From positions 124,001 through 188,000 of the forward strand of contig CANMVS010000009.1 of assembly GCA_947501445.1 (NCBI GenBank): a stretch of DNA of 64,000 bases. The letters are read 5' to 3'. The DNA is from an uncultured Rhizobiaceae group bacterium. Lineage in GTDB: Bacteria > Pseudomonadota > Alphaproteobacteria > Rhizobiales > Rhizobiaceae. The notes beneath the pieces were generated by a model, which searched no databases, had not been told where the DNA came from, and saw only the letters and a program-made list of their open reading frames with translations. Positions 51,166 to 61,410 of this stretch are shown one piece after another (the stretch's first letter is position 1; each line of letters starts with the position of its first letter). The translations under genes were made by a program, and so were the position numbers.

Positions 51166-51322
51166 AACCCCTGCCCCAGTGCCCAACATGGCTGTTTCCT
51201 GGATGCCTTCGCCCTGGGTCGGATGTGCATGGATGGTGGCTGCAATATCCTGTATTCGCGCGCGCCTCCAATGCCGGCTCAATTACGGTGGCAAATTCGA
51301 AAACATCTTTCCCGGCGGTCTG
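51166..51322 (-). pseudogene. Decayed copy of the 3' end of lpd
   Basis: This stretch matches 55948-56106, the last ~50 codons of the lpd gene in this window, in the same orientation, at clearly more than 80 percent by eye with at least one gap. Translated, pieces such as QDIAATIHAHPTQ and GIQE are readable, but only by changing frame (GKDVFEFAT is in another frame), so it is not coding. It lies directly upstream of the adhesin gene, and with the intact lpd end it brackets the 51.3-55.9 kb adhesin segment as direct repeats. Confidence 0.85.
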
Positions 51323-51602
51323 CCTCTCTCAGAGTGAAACATCACGACAAGGCACGCAAAATTATTCGCGTTTTCGGGGGCATACATATAAATCACCGCC
51401 AAACGCGCTTGAGCATCAATCGACGTAGATTCTTCCATTACCCCACAATATCATTGCTTTACACCTTGTTTTGATAAGCAAAACACTGCTTTTCATTGGT
51501 ATTCACAATTTATGTTTACATAAGATATATATTTACGTATTGTGATTATTAGATATATATTCCTAATTTGACGTTAAATGCTAAAATGCAGAAGGTATCA
51601 TT
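51323..51602. promoter_or_regulatory. AT-rich upstream region of the trimeric adhesin
   Basis: About 280 bases without a gene. The part from 51480 is very AT-rich and contains a direct repeat, AGATATATATT, at 51523 and 51551 (28 bases apart). TTGACG at 51568 and TAAAAT at 51582 are too close to be a standard promoter pair. GAAGG at about 51591 is a plausible ribosome site for ATG 51603. AT-rich silencer binding (MucR-like) is possible. Confidence 0.4.
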
Positions 51603-52217
51603 ATGAATGATATTGTATTTTCCAATAAGAGCAGTGTATTTGAGGAAAACCGACGTGTTCATTGGAAAACATTGAGACGTTTCGTACTTTCTTCGGCTTT
51701 TTTTGTTCCCACTACACTCTGCCTCCCACTGATAAGTCTGGGCGGCGGAATAATTGCTTCAGTTCTGTTGCCGGTAAGCCAGGCATCCTCCGGGGGGGTT
51801 ACCTGTGATATTAAGGGGAAGAACGATGGTAGCGATGGTGGTTCTTCGGCAGCAAACAACACTGATGTTGGTTGTGGAATAAACAGTTCTGGCAATTCAC
51901 TCGATGGGGACGGTGCTGTAGGGTTCGGCAATAGAGCCCATGCCACCGGACACCAATCGCTGGCTCTGGGTGTGGTTGTAGACCTAAATGGACGTTACTC
52001 AATTGGCATTGGATCTAACGTTTACATCAGAGCCGATGATGCAATTGCGATCGGTCACTATACAAGATCTGGCACTCCACAATTGCCTCCAAAAATTCAA
52101 TCTCGTTGGGCTACAAATCGTATTCCCTGTTTAACTCAACAGCGATCGGATATTAGGCGACAGCCGGTGGTGGTGAAACAGGCATTGATACTACTCAGCT
52201 TTATGCGTTGGCTCTAG
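51603..52217 (+). CDS. Trimeric adhesin, N-terminal fragment
   Basis: A 204-codon frame with the export signal. Its n-region is long (about 30 residues), and the hydrophobic part is followed by SQASSGGVTCDIK. The first head repeats are seen in GFGNRAHATGHQSLALG and YSIGIGSNVYIRADDAIAIGHYT. After about residue 160 the residues lose the repeat character, showing that the frame has been left at a lesion near 52090. Confidence 0.7.
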   Translation: MNDIVFSNKSSVFEENRRVHWKTLRRFVLSSAFFVPTTLCLPLISLGGGIIASVLLPVSQASSGGVTCDIKGKNDGSDGGSSAANNTDVGCGINSSGNSLDGDGAVGFGNRAHATGHQSLALGVVVDLNGRYSIGIGSNVYIRADDAIAIGHYTRSGTPQLPPKIQSRWATNRIPCLTQQRSDIRRQPVVVKQALILLSFMRWL

Positions 52218-52966
52218 GAGAAAATGCCACAGCGATTTGGTATAATTCAGTGGCAATCGGCTATAATACAACTGCATCGACGGCAAATCAGATAGCGATT
52301 GGCAACGGAACGGCCACCTATCGGCTGTCGGGACTGGCAACTGCTACCGGTAGCGAATTTGTGGTCGTTGACAGTAATGGTGATTTATCTTCAACGACAT
52401 TGCATACACCCTGCACAGAAGGTGTATTTGGTAGTCTGAACTGCGGAGCCGGCAGCAACGCCGTATCCGTGGCCGGGTCGTACAATACCGCCATTGGACA
52501 AAATGCATCTGCCGAGGGAATCAACAGTATTGCCCTCGGCACAAATACGAATTCCGATGGCAGGAGTATAGCAATCGGGGAATTGGCCAAAGCAGGCAGC
52601 AGCGGTGATCTTACAAAAAATATCTCCGTCGGCTACATGGCAGATGCCAGCAGTATCGCTGATGATTCGGGCCCTATGATCGGTGTCGCGAACATCGCCA
52701 TCGGTGCCGGTTCGAATGCAAGCGGTGCAGATTCCAACATAGCAATTGGTGACTCTGCCGAAGCGATTGGTGCCAGTGCTTCGGCCATTGGCCGAAACGC
52801 AAAGGCCAACTCGGAAGCTGCCTCAGCCTTTGGTGCGGGAGCCACTGCGCTTCACCAGAGATCAACCGCAATTGGCCGGGGGCGGAAACCACACGGGATA
52901 ACCAGGTTGCATTGGGAAGAAGCGGAGACGAATATCTGCTGCGGGGTTTGGCAGTCGGATCTTTAG
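52208..52966 (+). CDS. Trimeric adhesin, head-repeat fragment
   Basis: A 252-codon frame, a central slice of the head. Repeat units such as NSVAIGYNTTASTANQIAIGN, NTAIGQNASAEGINSIALGT and SAIGRNAKANSEAASAFGAG are plain. The same frame reads on upstream through good repeat sequence (SISLGYKSYSLFNSTAIGY) to the TAG at 52154, so the upstream break is a stop codon in frame. Downstream it derails at the five-G run (52878-52882). It has no ribosome site and no signal, so it is not expected to be made separately. Confidence 0.65.
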   Translation: MALGENATAIWYNSVAIGYNTTASTANQIAIGNGTATYRLSGLATATGSEFVVVDSNGDLSSTTLHTPCTEGVFGSLNCGAGSNAVSVAGSYNTAIGQNASAEGINSIALGTNTNSDGRSIAIGELAKAGSSGDLTKNISVGYMADASSIADDSGPMIGVANIAIGAGSNASGADSNIAIGDSAEAIGASASAIGRNAKANSEAASAFGAGATALHQRSTAIGRGRKPHGITRLHWEEAETNICCGVWQSDL

Positions 52967-55572
52967 GCGGCTTTGGCTATGTGACTGTAGATGAGCATGG
53001 TGTTTTGGGACAAGTTGGACTGTCAGAAATCTCACCCTGCTCCGCAATTGAAGGCGGCGTGGCTTGCGGGGTTGATGCCGATGTGAATGGAACCAATTCC
53101 AGCGGTAACCAGTTTTATCGCATCGCAACTGGCAAAGGTGCGAACGCGTCAGGCAATGATTCCAATAATGTTGCAATCGGACACGGGGCGGATGCGAGCG
53201 GTGACAATGCTGCCAACGTTGCCATTGGCGCTCAGGCACACGCAACCGGCCGCATATCGGCTGCATTCGGGATGGCTGCAACCGCATCCAGCCATCGCTC
53301 ATTGGCCCTTGGTTCTGGCGCGACGGCAACACACATGGGATCAACCGCCGTCGGGACAGATGCACAGACGACCAAAGATAACCAGATTGCCATCGGCACA
53401 TCCGACGACAGCTATCTCCTTGTCGGTCTGGCAACAGACGCCGGCAAGGGCCAGCAATATGTTGTTATCGGAGAAGACGGTGAGCTCTCCAAAGTGGACC
53501 TTTCCGCCAATCTTGGCTGTTCTTCTGTTGACGGAAGCATTGCCTGCGGCGAAGGGGCTACGGCGGCAGGGACCGAGGCTAGTGCTTTCGGCAAGAAAGC
53601 AACGGCCTCGGCCGATCAATCATCGGCTTTTGGTTATAATGCGACTGCATCAGGCAACCAGTCCGCTGCAGTGGGAAACAATGCACAAGCCACCGGCACG
53701 CACTCATCTGCGTTTGGTCACAACGCCATGGCTCTCCATAATGGATCAACCGCAATTGGAACCGGTGCGCAGACGACCAAAGATAATCAGATTGCAATAG
53801 GTACAACCGGAGACAGCTATCTCCTTGTCGGTCTGGCGACAGACGCTGGCAAGGGCCAGCAATATGTTGTTATCGACGAAGACGGTGAACTCTCCAAAGT
53901 GGATCTTTCAGCCAATCTTGGCTGTTCTTCTGTTGACGGAAGCATTGCCTGCGGCGAAGGAACCACGGCAACCGGGGTAGAGGCCAGCGCTTTCGGCAAC
54001 AGCGCCAATGCCGGCGGTGATCATTCACTGGCCTTCGGTCATAATGCAACAGCATCCGGCAACCAGTCCGTTGCGATTGGAAGCAATGCTCAAGCCACTG
54101 CAACGCATTCATCTGCGTTTGGTCACAACGCCATGGCTCTCCACAATGGATCAACAGCAATTGGAACCGGCGCACAGTCGACCAAAAAGAACCAGATTGC
54201 CATCGGCGCAGGCGGTGACTCCTATCTTCTCGCTGGTCTGGCGACGGGCAATGGCAACGGTAACTACTTTGTCGTCGTCGGGGAGGATGGCACGCTCTCC
54301 AATATGGATCTTACTGCCAATCTGGGGTGTACTTCCGATAGCGGCAGCATTGCCTGCGGCGACGGCACTGCAGCGACGGGTTCTGAGGCAAGCGCTTTCG
54401 GCAAGGATGCAACGGCATCCGGAGAACAGGCGGCAGCCGTTGGAAGCAATGCCAAAGCCACCGGTGATCAGTCATCGGCCTTTGGGTATCGGGCCACCGC
54501 AGAACACAACGGATCAACCGCCATCGGTACAGGCGCAAAGACAACTGCTGACAACCAGGTCGCAATCGGTTCATCGGATGACAGCTATCTTCTGGCAGGT
54601 CTCAATCACAGCAGCAACGGCACAGTTGTTGTCGGCGTCCGTCAGGACGGTGGACTTTACGAAATCGATCTATCCGCCGAGCTATCATCGAACTGTGGCG
54701 ACGGGGCCGGTGTCGGTGGTCATATCTGCGGTGACAACGTGATAGCCACCGGGGATCGTGTGACGGCCTTTGGTGACGAAACGCAGGCAACCGCAAATGA
54801 TGCCACTGTTGCCGGACACAAGGCAAAGGGCAGCGGAACCGGAGCGACCGCCTATGGCAGCAATGCCGATGCTGGTGGTGAGGGTAGCACCGCCATTGGT
54901 TATGACAGCAATGCCAGTGCAAATGGCGCCATTGCTGTGGGTATGAATGCACAGGCCACCGGTGAAAACTCCATTGCCATCGGCATGGGCGCTGTCGCCA
55001 CCGGCTCAATTGCAGTGGGATCAATGGCTGCGGCTGGCAATGGCGGCGCCGCGTTTGGTGACAATAGTGTTGCTCAAGGAACCAATTCGACGGCAATTGG
55101 CCCGATGGCCAAGGTTGCCGCCGCATACGAAAGCAGTGTGGCAATCGGCTACAACGCATCCGTATCCGCAAACAATGCAACGGCAATCGGTGCGAACTCG
55201 GTGGCGCGTGAGGAAAATACGGTTTCGATCGGCGATGTCGGCGCTGAACGGCGTCTGACAAATGTTGCTGATGGCGTGAATGATACAGACACCACGACGT
55301 TGGGTCAGTTTAACAGCCTTGTCTCTGACCTGAACCAGGTCAGCAGCAACTTGCAGACCCAGGTCGACAACAACCGAACAGAGGCACGCAGCGGCATTGT
55401 CATCGCCCTGGCAATGGAGGCGCCCTATGTGTCCCGTGAAGACACCTTTGCTATCAATGCCGGCTGGGGAACGTTCAAAGGGGCGAATGCCATGGGCTTT
55501 TCCGGTGGCGTTGGATACGGGTTCAACGATGAAAGCGTCGGTGGCCGGGCCGGAATGACGCTAAGTTGGTGA
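52912..55572 (+). CDS. Trimeric adhesin, C-terminal fragment with YadA anchor
   Basis: An 886-codon frame with the remaining head and the membrane anchor. Head repeats include tandem units of about 135 residues (405 bases; repeated points at 53380, 53785 and 54190) with DNQIAIG...SYLLVGLATDAGKGQQYVVI. A neck-like VADGVNDTDTTTLGQFNSLVSDLNQVSSNLQTQVDNN coiled-coil follows, then the roughly 70-residue YadA anchor NRTEARSGIVIALAME...GGRAGMTLSW that would trimerise into the outer-membrane barrel. The residue Trp at the end fits. Without a signal peptide in this frame it cannot be exported unless the upstream breaks are repaired. Confidence 0.8.
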   Translation: MGRSGDEYLLRGLAVGSLGGFGYVTVDEHGVLGQVGLSEISPCSAIEGGVACGVDADVNGTNSSGNQFYRIATGKGANASGNDSNNVAIGHGADASGDNAANVAIGAQAHATGRISAAFGMAATASSHRSLALGSGATATHMGSTAVGTDAQTTKDNQIAIGTSDDSYLLVGLATDAGKGQQYVVIGEDGELSKVDLSANLGCSSVDGSIACGEGATAAGTEASAFGKKATASADQSSAFGYNATASGNQSAAVGNNAQATGTHSSAFGHNAMALHNGSTAIGTGAQTTKDNQIAIGTTGDSYLLVGLATDAGKGQQYVVIDEDGELSKVDLSANLGCSSVDGSIACGEGTTATGVEASAFGNSANAGGDHSLAFGHNATASGNQSVAIGSNAQATATHSSAFGHNAMALHNGSTAIGTGAQSTKKNQIAIGAGGDSYLLAGLATGNGNGNYFVVVGEDGTLSNMDLTANLGCTSDSGSIACGDGTAATGSEASAFGKDATASGEQAAAVGSNAKATGDQSSAFGYRATAEHNGSTAIGTGAKTTADNQVAIGSSDDSYLLAGLNHSSNGTVVVGVRQDGGLYEIDLSAELSSNCGDGAGVGGHICGDNVIATGDRVTAFGDETQATANDATVAGHKAKGSGTGATAYGSNADAGGEGSTAIGYDSNASANGAIAVGMNAQATGENSIAIGMGAVATGSIAVGSMAAAGNGGAAFGDNSVAQGTNSTAIGPMAKVAAAYESSVAIGYNASVSANNATAIGANSVAREENTVSIGDVGAERRLTNVADGVNDTDTTTLGQFNSLVSDLNQVSSNLQTQVDNNRTEARSGIVIALAMEAPYVSREDTFAINAGWGTFKGANAMGFSGGVGYGFNDESVGGRAGMTLSW

Positions 55573-55577
55573 TTGTC

Positions 55578-55917
55578 ATGTTCGAGAAACAAATTACAAT
55601 CTTCGTGGCTACTGTACTGACATTCGGTGTCTTTGCCCCCCCCGGTTCATGCGCAGCAACAGGGGCAACCGGGCGCCTGGAGCCAAATGCCGGTAATGCA
55701 ACTGCAGCAGCAATATGGTGGCCCACTGCGCGATACTATCATCCAGCGCTGGCACGATCCGCAAACCGGTGCGATCTGCTATGTTTATCTACCGGTCAGT
55801 GCACCGCACACACCGCAGCAGGGCAACGGTTTCGTACAATACGGCTCAGCCAGTACCGGCTCCATCAGTTGCATTGCCCCTCCACCGGGTCTACCGGTGC
55901 CGCAACCACGTCCCTGA
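55578..55917 (+). pseudogene. Small secreted protein gene out of frame at a C8 run
   Basis: ATG 55578 begins MFEKQITIFVATVLTFGVFA, a signal peptide, just after the adhesin stop. At 55636-55643 there are eight C. With seven C the frame would read FAPPVHA-QQQGQPGAWSQ, a perfect cleavage site, and continue through YGGPLRDTIIQRWHDPQTGAICYVYLPVSAP to LPVPQPRP and a stop at 55915-55917, a protein of about 112 residues. With eight C the frame switches. The mature part is Gln- and Pro-rich with one Cys pair. Function is unknown; being immediately downstream of the adhesin suggests a helper role. Confidence 0.7.
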
Positions 55918-55937
55918 TTATGGGGAGCGGCATTAAC

Positions 55938-57332
55938 TCAGATATGCAACCCCTGCCCCAGGGCCAACATGGCTGCTTCCTGGATGCCCTCGCTCTGGGT
56001 CGGATGTGCATGAATGGTGGCGGCGATATCCTGTAAACGTGCGCCCATCTCCAATGCCAGCGTAAATGCCGCGGCAAATTCGGAAACATCTTTTCCGGCG
56101 GCCTGAATGCCCAGAACAAGCTCATTGTCCTTTCTTGCAACAATGCGCACAAAGCCACCATCAGCACCAAGGGTCATTGCCCGACCATTAACGGCAAGCG
56201 GGAATTTACCGACAGTAATCTCATAGCCGGCCGCGCTGGCCTCATCCGGTGACAGGCCAACAGAGACAATCTCGGGGTCGGTAAAACACACGGCAGGAAT
56301 CGCGGCAGGATCAAATGTGCGGTTTTTGCCTGCAGCTAATTCGGCAACAATGCTGCCCTGTGCCATGGCCCGGTGTGCAAGCATTGGCTCGCCGGTCACA
56401 TCACCAATGGCAAAGACATCTGTCATGGAGGTGCGGCATTGCGCATCAATCCTGATGAAGCCATTGTCCATCGCAAGGCTGAGTTCACTTAGCCCCCAAC
56501 CGGACAGTTGCGGTTTGCGGCCGACTGTAACCAGAACGCTGTCAGCCGTGAGCAGTGATGTGGCACCGTCCGGTGAAGTGATATTCAGACCACCGGCATT
56601 CTGGTCATAATCCACGGCTGAATGTTCCAGCATTACGTCAATGCCGAGTTTCTTAAGCGACCTGCTGACTGTTGACGACAGCTCCTGATCGTATTGCGGT
56701 AATATTCGGTCACTGGCCTCAACAACCGTGACTTTTGAACCCATTTTGGCAAATGAGATGCCAAGTTCCAGACCGATGTAACCACCACCCACAACAGCAA
56801 GATTTTCAGGTAATTGCTCCAGCGCCAAAGCTTCTGTCGAAGAAATCACAGCACCACCAAATGGCAATCCAGGCAATTCCACCGGCACGGAACCGGGTGC
56901 CAGGACGACATATTTTGCGCGTATCTGATAGGATTCCCTTTCACCGGCAACGCTGCAGGTTTTGCCATCCCGCATGCGTGCCTGCCCTTCAATCACTGTT
57001 ACGCCGGCTTTTTTGAGCAATGTGGAAACACCCCCGGTCAATCGTTTGACAAGACCGTCTTTCCACTCAACTGCGTTGAGCAAATCCAATACCGGTGCCT
57101 GTGATGTGACCCCCGGCACTTTGCCCCTTGAGGCCAGCACCGCATCGTTAAAAGTGTCAGCGACATGGATCATTGCCTTGGATGGAATACAGCCCACATT
57201 CAGACATGTGCCACCGACGGTCTGTTTTTCCACCAAAATGGTATCCAAACCGAGCTGGCCCGCTCGAATGGCTGCCACATAGCCGCCCGGCCCGCCACCC
57301 AAGACAAGGACTTCACACGATAGATTATTCAT
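55938..57332 (-). CDS. lpd: Dihydrolipoamide dehydrogenase (E3)
   Basis: Encodes 464 residues. FAD-binding start VLVLGGGPGGYVAAIRAGQLG, redox-active disulfide GGTCLNVGCIPSKA, NAD-binding VVGGGYIGLELGISFAKMGSKV, second FAD site VFAIGDVTGEPMLAHRA and the catalytic His-Glu pair in HAHPTQSE are all present. It re-oxidises the lipoyl arms of the E2 subunit and makes NADH. Last gene of the branched-chain oxoacid dehydrogenase operon, starting one base after the E2 stop. Its 3' end is duplicated at 51166. Confidence 0.95.
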   Translation of the reverse strand: MNNLSCEVLVLGGGPGGYVAAIRAGQLGLDTILVEKQTVGGTCLNVGCIPSKAMIHVADTFNDAVLASRGKVPGVTSQAPVLDLLNAVEWKDGLVKRLTGGVSTLLKKAGVTVIEGQARMRDGKTCSVAGERESYQIRAKYVVLAPGSVPVELPGLPFGGAVISSTEALALEQLPENLAVVGGGYIGLELGISFAKMGSKVTVVEASDRILPQYDQELSSTVSRSLKKLGIDVMLEHSAVDYDQNAGGLNITSPDGATSLLTADSVLVTVGRKPQLSGWGLSELSLAMDNGFIRIDAQCRTSMTDVFAIGDVTGEPMLAHRAMAQGSIVAELAAGKNRTFDPAAIPAVCFTDPEIVSVGLSPDEASAAGYEITVGKFPLAVNGRAMTLGADGGFVRIVARKDNELVLGIQAAGKDVSEFAAAFTLALEMGARLQDIAATIHAHPTQSEGIQEAAMLALGQGLHI

Positions 57333-58628
57333 TTACGGCTCCATGAACAGTGTTGCCGGTGTTTCCAGCGAAGCGCGAATATGTTGAATGAATTCAGCAG
57401 CATCCCAGCCATCGATAATCCTGTGGTCGAAGGACGAAGACAGGTTCATTATTTTTCTGGGAACAAAATCACCTTCGACAAACACAGGCCGGGTCGCCAT
57501 TTTGTTTACGCCAACGATGGCAACTTCAGGACTGTTGATAACAGGCGTCGATACGATACCACCAATTGAGCCCAGACTGGACAGGGTAATAGTCGACCCG
57601 GTCAACTCATCGCGGGTGATGGTTCCATCGCGCGCCGCATCTGCCAGTCTTTGGGCTTCATCGGCCAGGCCCCATATGTCGCGTACTTCTGCATGCCTGA
57701 TGACGGCAACCATCAATCCATTTGCGGTCTGTACCGCAATTCCAATGTGCGCGGCACCGTATTGACGCACAACACCGGCTGCATCGTCGTAATGGGCACT
57801 CAGTTTCGGATGCACTTTCAGTGCCCGTACCACCGCCATCATGATAAAGGGCAACAGCGTCAATTTCGGTTGTTCGGCCTTGCGTTGTGCATTGAGCTGT
57901 TTGCGCAGGATCTCAAGCTCGCTCATGTCAACTTCATCAACATATGTGATGTGTGGTATGCGGCTTTTTGCATCCTGCATGCGTTCGGCAATCTTGCGCC
58001 GCAAACCAATCACTTTCGTTTCGGTCACACGCGTATCCGGCTGTGGTCCCGAAGAGACCGGTTCCATTGCTCCGCGCAGATAAGCATCAAGATCGTCATG
58101 AATAATCCGGCCAGCCGGCCCTGATCCCCTGACAAAACTCAACCGGATGCCGGCATCTGCTGCGCGGCGACGAACGCTTGGAGATGCAATGGGTTTTTCC
58201 CCCTCAGCGCGTGGTGGCCCCTTGGCGAAACTTTGTGCCTGTGCCTTGTCAATTTTAATTGCCGGTTCCGTTGTGCCCGGCGATGACGGCGGTGCGGTGG
58301 AAGCTTTCTGCTCCTCCACGGGGGCAGAAGCTATATTTTCCGGTCTGTCGGGAACATCACCTGTCGCCTCCACAGCAGCACCGTTGTCTGCTGTCTCTAT
58401 CGATATAATCGTTGCACCGACGGCGATCATTTCACCAATGTCGCCCTGAAGTGCCCGTATTTTGCCGTCAACCGGCGATGGTATTTCAACTGTTGCCTTG
58501 TCTGTCATCACAGCTGCAAGCACATCGTCTTCACGCACCAGGTCACCTACGGCGACCGTCCACTCAACGATTTCAGCTTCGGTAATACCTTCACCCACAT
58601 CGGGCATCTTGATCGAGTGAACCGCCAT
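57333..58628 (-). CDS. bkdB: Branched-chain 2-oxoacid dehydrogenase E2 (lipoamide acyltransferase)
   Basis: Encodes 431 residues from ATG 58628; the frame is open farther upstream into the E1 beta gene and was not used. Residues 1-80 form one lipoyl domain, with the lipoylated Lys in VMTDKATVEIPSP. A flexible Ala/Pro/Ser linker follows, then a peripheral-subunit-binding domain (SVRRRAADAGIRLSFVRGSG-PAGRIIHDDLDAYL) near 165-205 and the catalytic acyltransferase domain ending SSFDHRIIDGWDAAEF with its His and Asp. It moves isobutyryl-like groups to CoA. Its start overlaps the E1 beta stop. Confidence 0.93.
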   Translation of the reverse strand: MAVHSIKMPDVGEGITEAEIVEWTVAVGDLVREDDVLAAVMTDKATVEIPSPVDGKIRALQGDIGEMIAVGATIISIETADNGAAVEATGDVPDRPENIASAPVEEQKASTAPPSSPGTTEPAIKIDKAQAQSFAKGPPRAEGEKPIASPSVRRRAADAGIRLSFVRGSGPAGRIIHDDLDAYLRGAMEPVSSGPQPDTRVTETKVIGLRRKIAERMQDAKSRIPHITYVDEVDMSELEILRKQLNAQRKAEQPKLTLLPFIMMAVVRALKVHPKLSAHYDDAAGVVRQYGAAHIGIAVQTANGLMVAVIRHAEVRDIWGLADEAQRLADAARDGTITRDELTGSTITLSSLGSIGGIVSTPVINSPEVAIVGVNKMATRPVFVEGDFVPRKIMNLSSSFDHRIIDGWDAAEFIQHIRASLETPATLFMEP

Positions 58629-59644
58629 CACACCGCCTCCATCAAAGTGCGCAACGCGCGTGCCACACGGGCGGGCCCGGGGAAATAATCCCACTCCTGC
58701 GCATGGGGATACGGTGTATCCCATCCGGCTACCCGTTCAATCGGCGCCTCAAGGTGATAAAAACAACGCTCCTGTATTTGGGCAGCCAGTTCGGCGCCAA
58801 ATCCGGATGTCAGGGTCGCCTCATGGATCACCATACACCGTCCGGTCTTCTTGACTGACGCTTCAATTGTCTCAATATCAAGCGGCAGCAGGGTACGCAG
58901 GTCGATAATTTCCGCATCAATTCCCGTTTCACGTACGGCAGCCTCAGCCACAAAGCACATTGTACCGTAGGTGATAATGCTTACATCATTGCCGCTGCGC
59001 CTGACGGCAGCCTTGCCTATCGGCAGATTGTAATAGCCTTCCGGTACCTCTCCCAGGGGATGGTTCGTCCAATTTTGTGCCGGGCGGTCATGATAACCAT
59101 CAAACGGTCCATTATAGAGCCGTTTGGGTTCCAGAAAGACCACAGGATCATCATCTTCGATGGCTGAAATCAGCAGTCCCTTGGCATCATAGGGTGTTGA
59201 AGGAACGATGGTCTTCAGTCCCGCAACATGGGTAAACAGTGCTTCCGGGCTTTGACTATGGGTCTGGCCGCCAAAAATACCGCCGCCGCAGGGACTTCGG
59301 ATTGTTATGGGCGCCGTAAAATCACCGGCCGAACGATAGCGCATGCGTGCCGCTTCAGAGACGATCTGATCATAGGCCGGGTAGATGTAATCAGCGAATT
59401 GAACCTCAACACAGGGCCGTAACCCGTAGACCGCCATACCAATGCCGGCACCAACAATGCCGCTTTCATTTATCGGGCTGTCAAAGACCCGGGATGAGCC
59501 ATATTTTTTCTGAAGTCCGGCCGTACAACGGAACACACCGCCGAAATATCCGACATCCTCACCAAAAACCACGACATCATCGTCACGATCGAGCATGATA
59601 TCCATGGCGCTGCGAATGGCGTCGATCATCGTCATCTGAACCAT
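58628..59644 (-). CDS. bkdA2: Branched-chain 2-oxoacid dehydrogenase E1 beta
   Basis: Encodes 338 residues from ATG 59644, with GGGAG seven bases upstream; a GTG two codons earlier is possible. It resembles the transketolase-like beta subunit: MTMIDAIRSAMDIMLDRDDDVVVFGEDVGYFGGVFR, the ESGIVGAGIGMAVYGLRP segment, and SPCGGGIFGGQTHSQSPEALFTH. It pairs with E1 alpha to decarboxylate 2-oxoacids from Leu, Ile and Val. It lies between the E1 alpha and E2 genes with almost no spacing. Confidence 0.93.
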   Translation of the reverse strand: MVQMTMIDAIRSAMDIMLDRDDDVVVFGEDVGYFGGVFRCTAGLQKKYGSSRVFDSPINESGIVGAGIGMAVYGLRPCVEVQFADYIYPAYDQIVSEAARMRYRSAGDFTAPITIRSPCGGGIFGGQTHSQSPEALFTHVAGLKTIVPSTPYDAKGLLISAIEDDDPVVFLEPKRLYNGPFDGYHDRPAQNWTNHPLGEVPEGYYNLPIGKAAVRRSGNDVSIITYGTMCFVAEAAVRETGIDAEIIDLRTLLPLDIETIEASVKKTGRCMVIHEATLTSGFGAELAAQIQERCFYHLEAPIERVAGWDTPYPHAQEWDYFPGPARVARALRTLMEAV

Positions 59645-59646
59645 AA

Positions 59647-61410
<1,764 letters not shown>

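Larger units (their letters stand above)
51603..55572 (+). pseudogene. Trimeric (YadA-like) autotransporter adhesin gene, disrupted
   Basis: Three overlapping frames together spell one trimeric autotransporter: signal sequence (hydrophobic FVPTTLCLPLISLGGGIIASVLLP, cut near SQASS), a long head of YadA-type repeats (A-I-A-I-G and S-A-x-G patterns), and a C-terminal anchor. Three lesions separate them: a frameshift near 52075-52096 beside five A, an in-frame TAG at 52154-52156, and a frameshift at five G (52878-52882). Removing one G restores IGRGAETTRDNQVALG. Intact, it would be about 1300 residues. The gene may be dead, phase variable, or affected by sequence errors in the homopolymers. Confidence 0.85.

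Noticed and set aside
51112-51474. 120-codon plus-strand frame upstream of the adhesin
   Set aside because: It is the antisense reading of the decayed lpd fragment plus AT-rich promoter DNA.
55566-56036. 156-codon frame running from the small secreted protein into the lpd end
   Set aside because: After the C8 run the frame reads non-native residues and then antisense lpd; the seven-C reading is clearly the ancestral protein.
48610-56106. Calling 48.6-56.1 kb a defined integrative island with att sites
   Set aside because: No integrase was found and the lpd repeat is diverged; the accessory nature is clear but the mechanism is not, so it is reported only as a finding.
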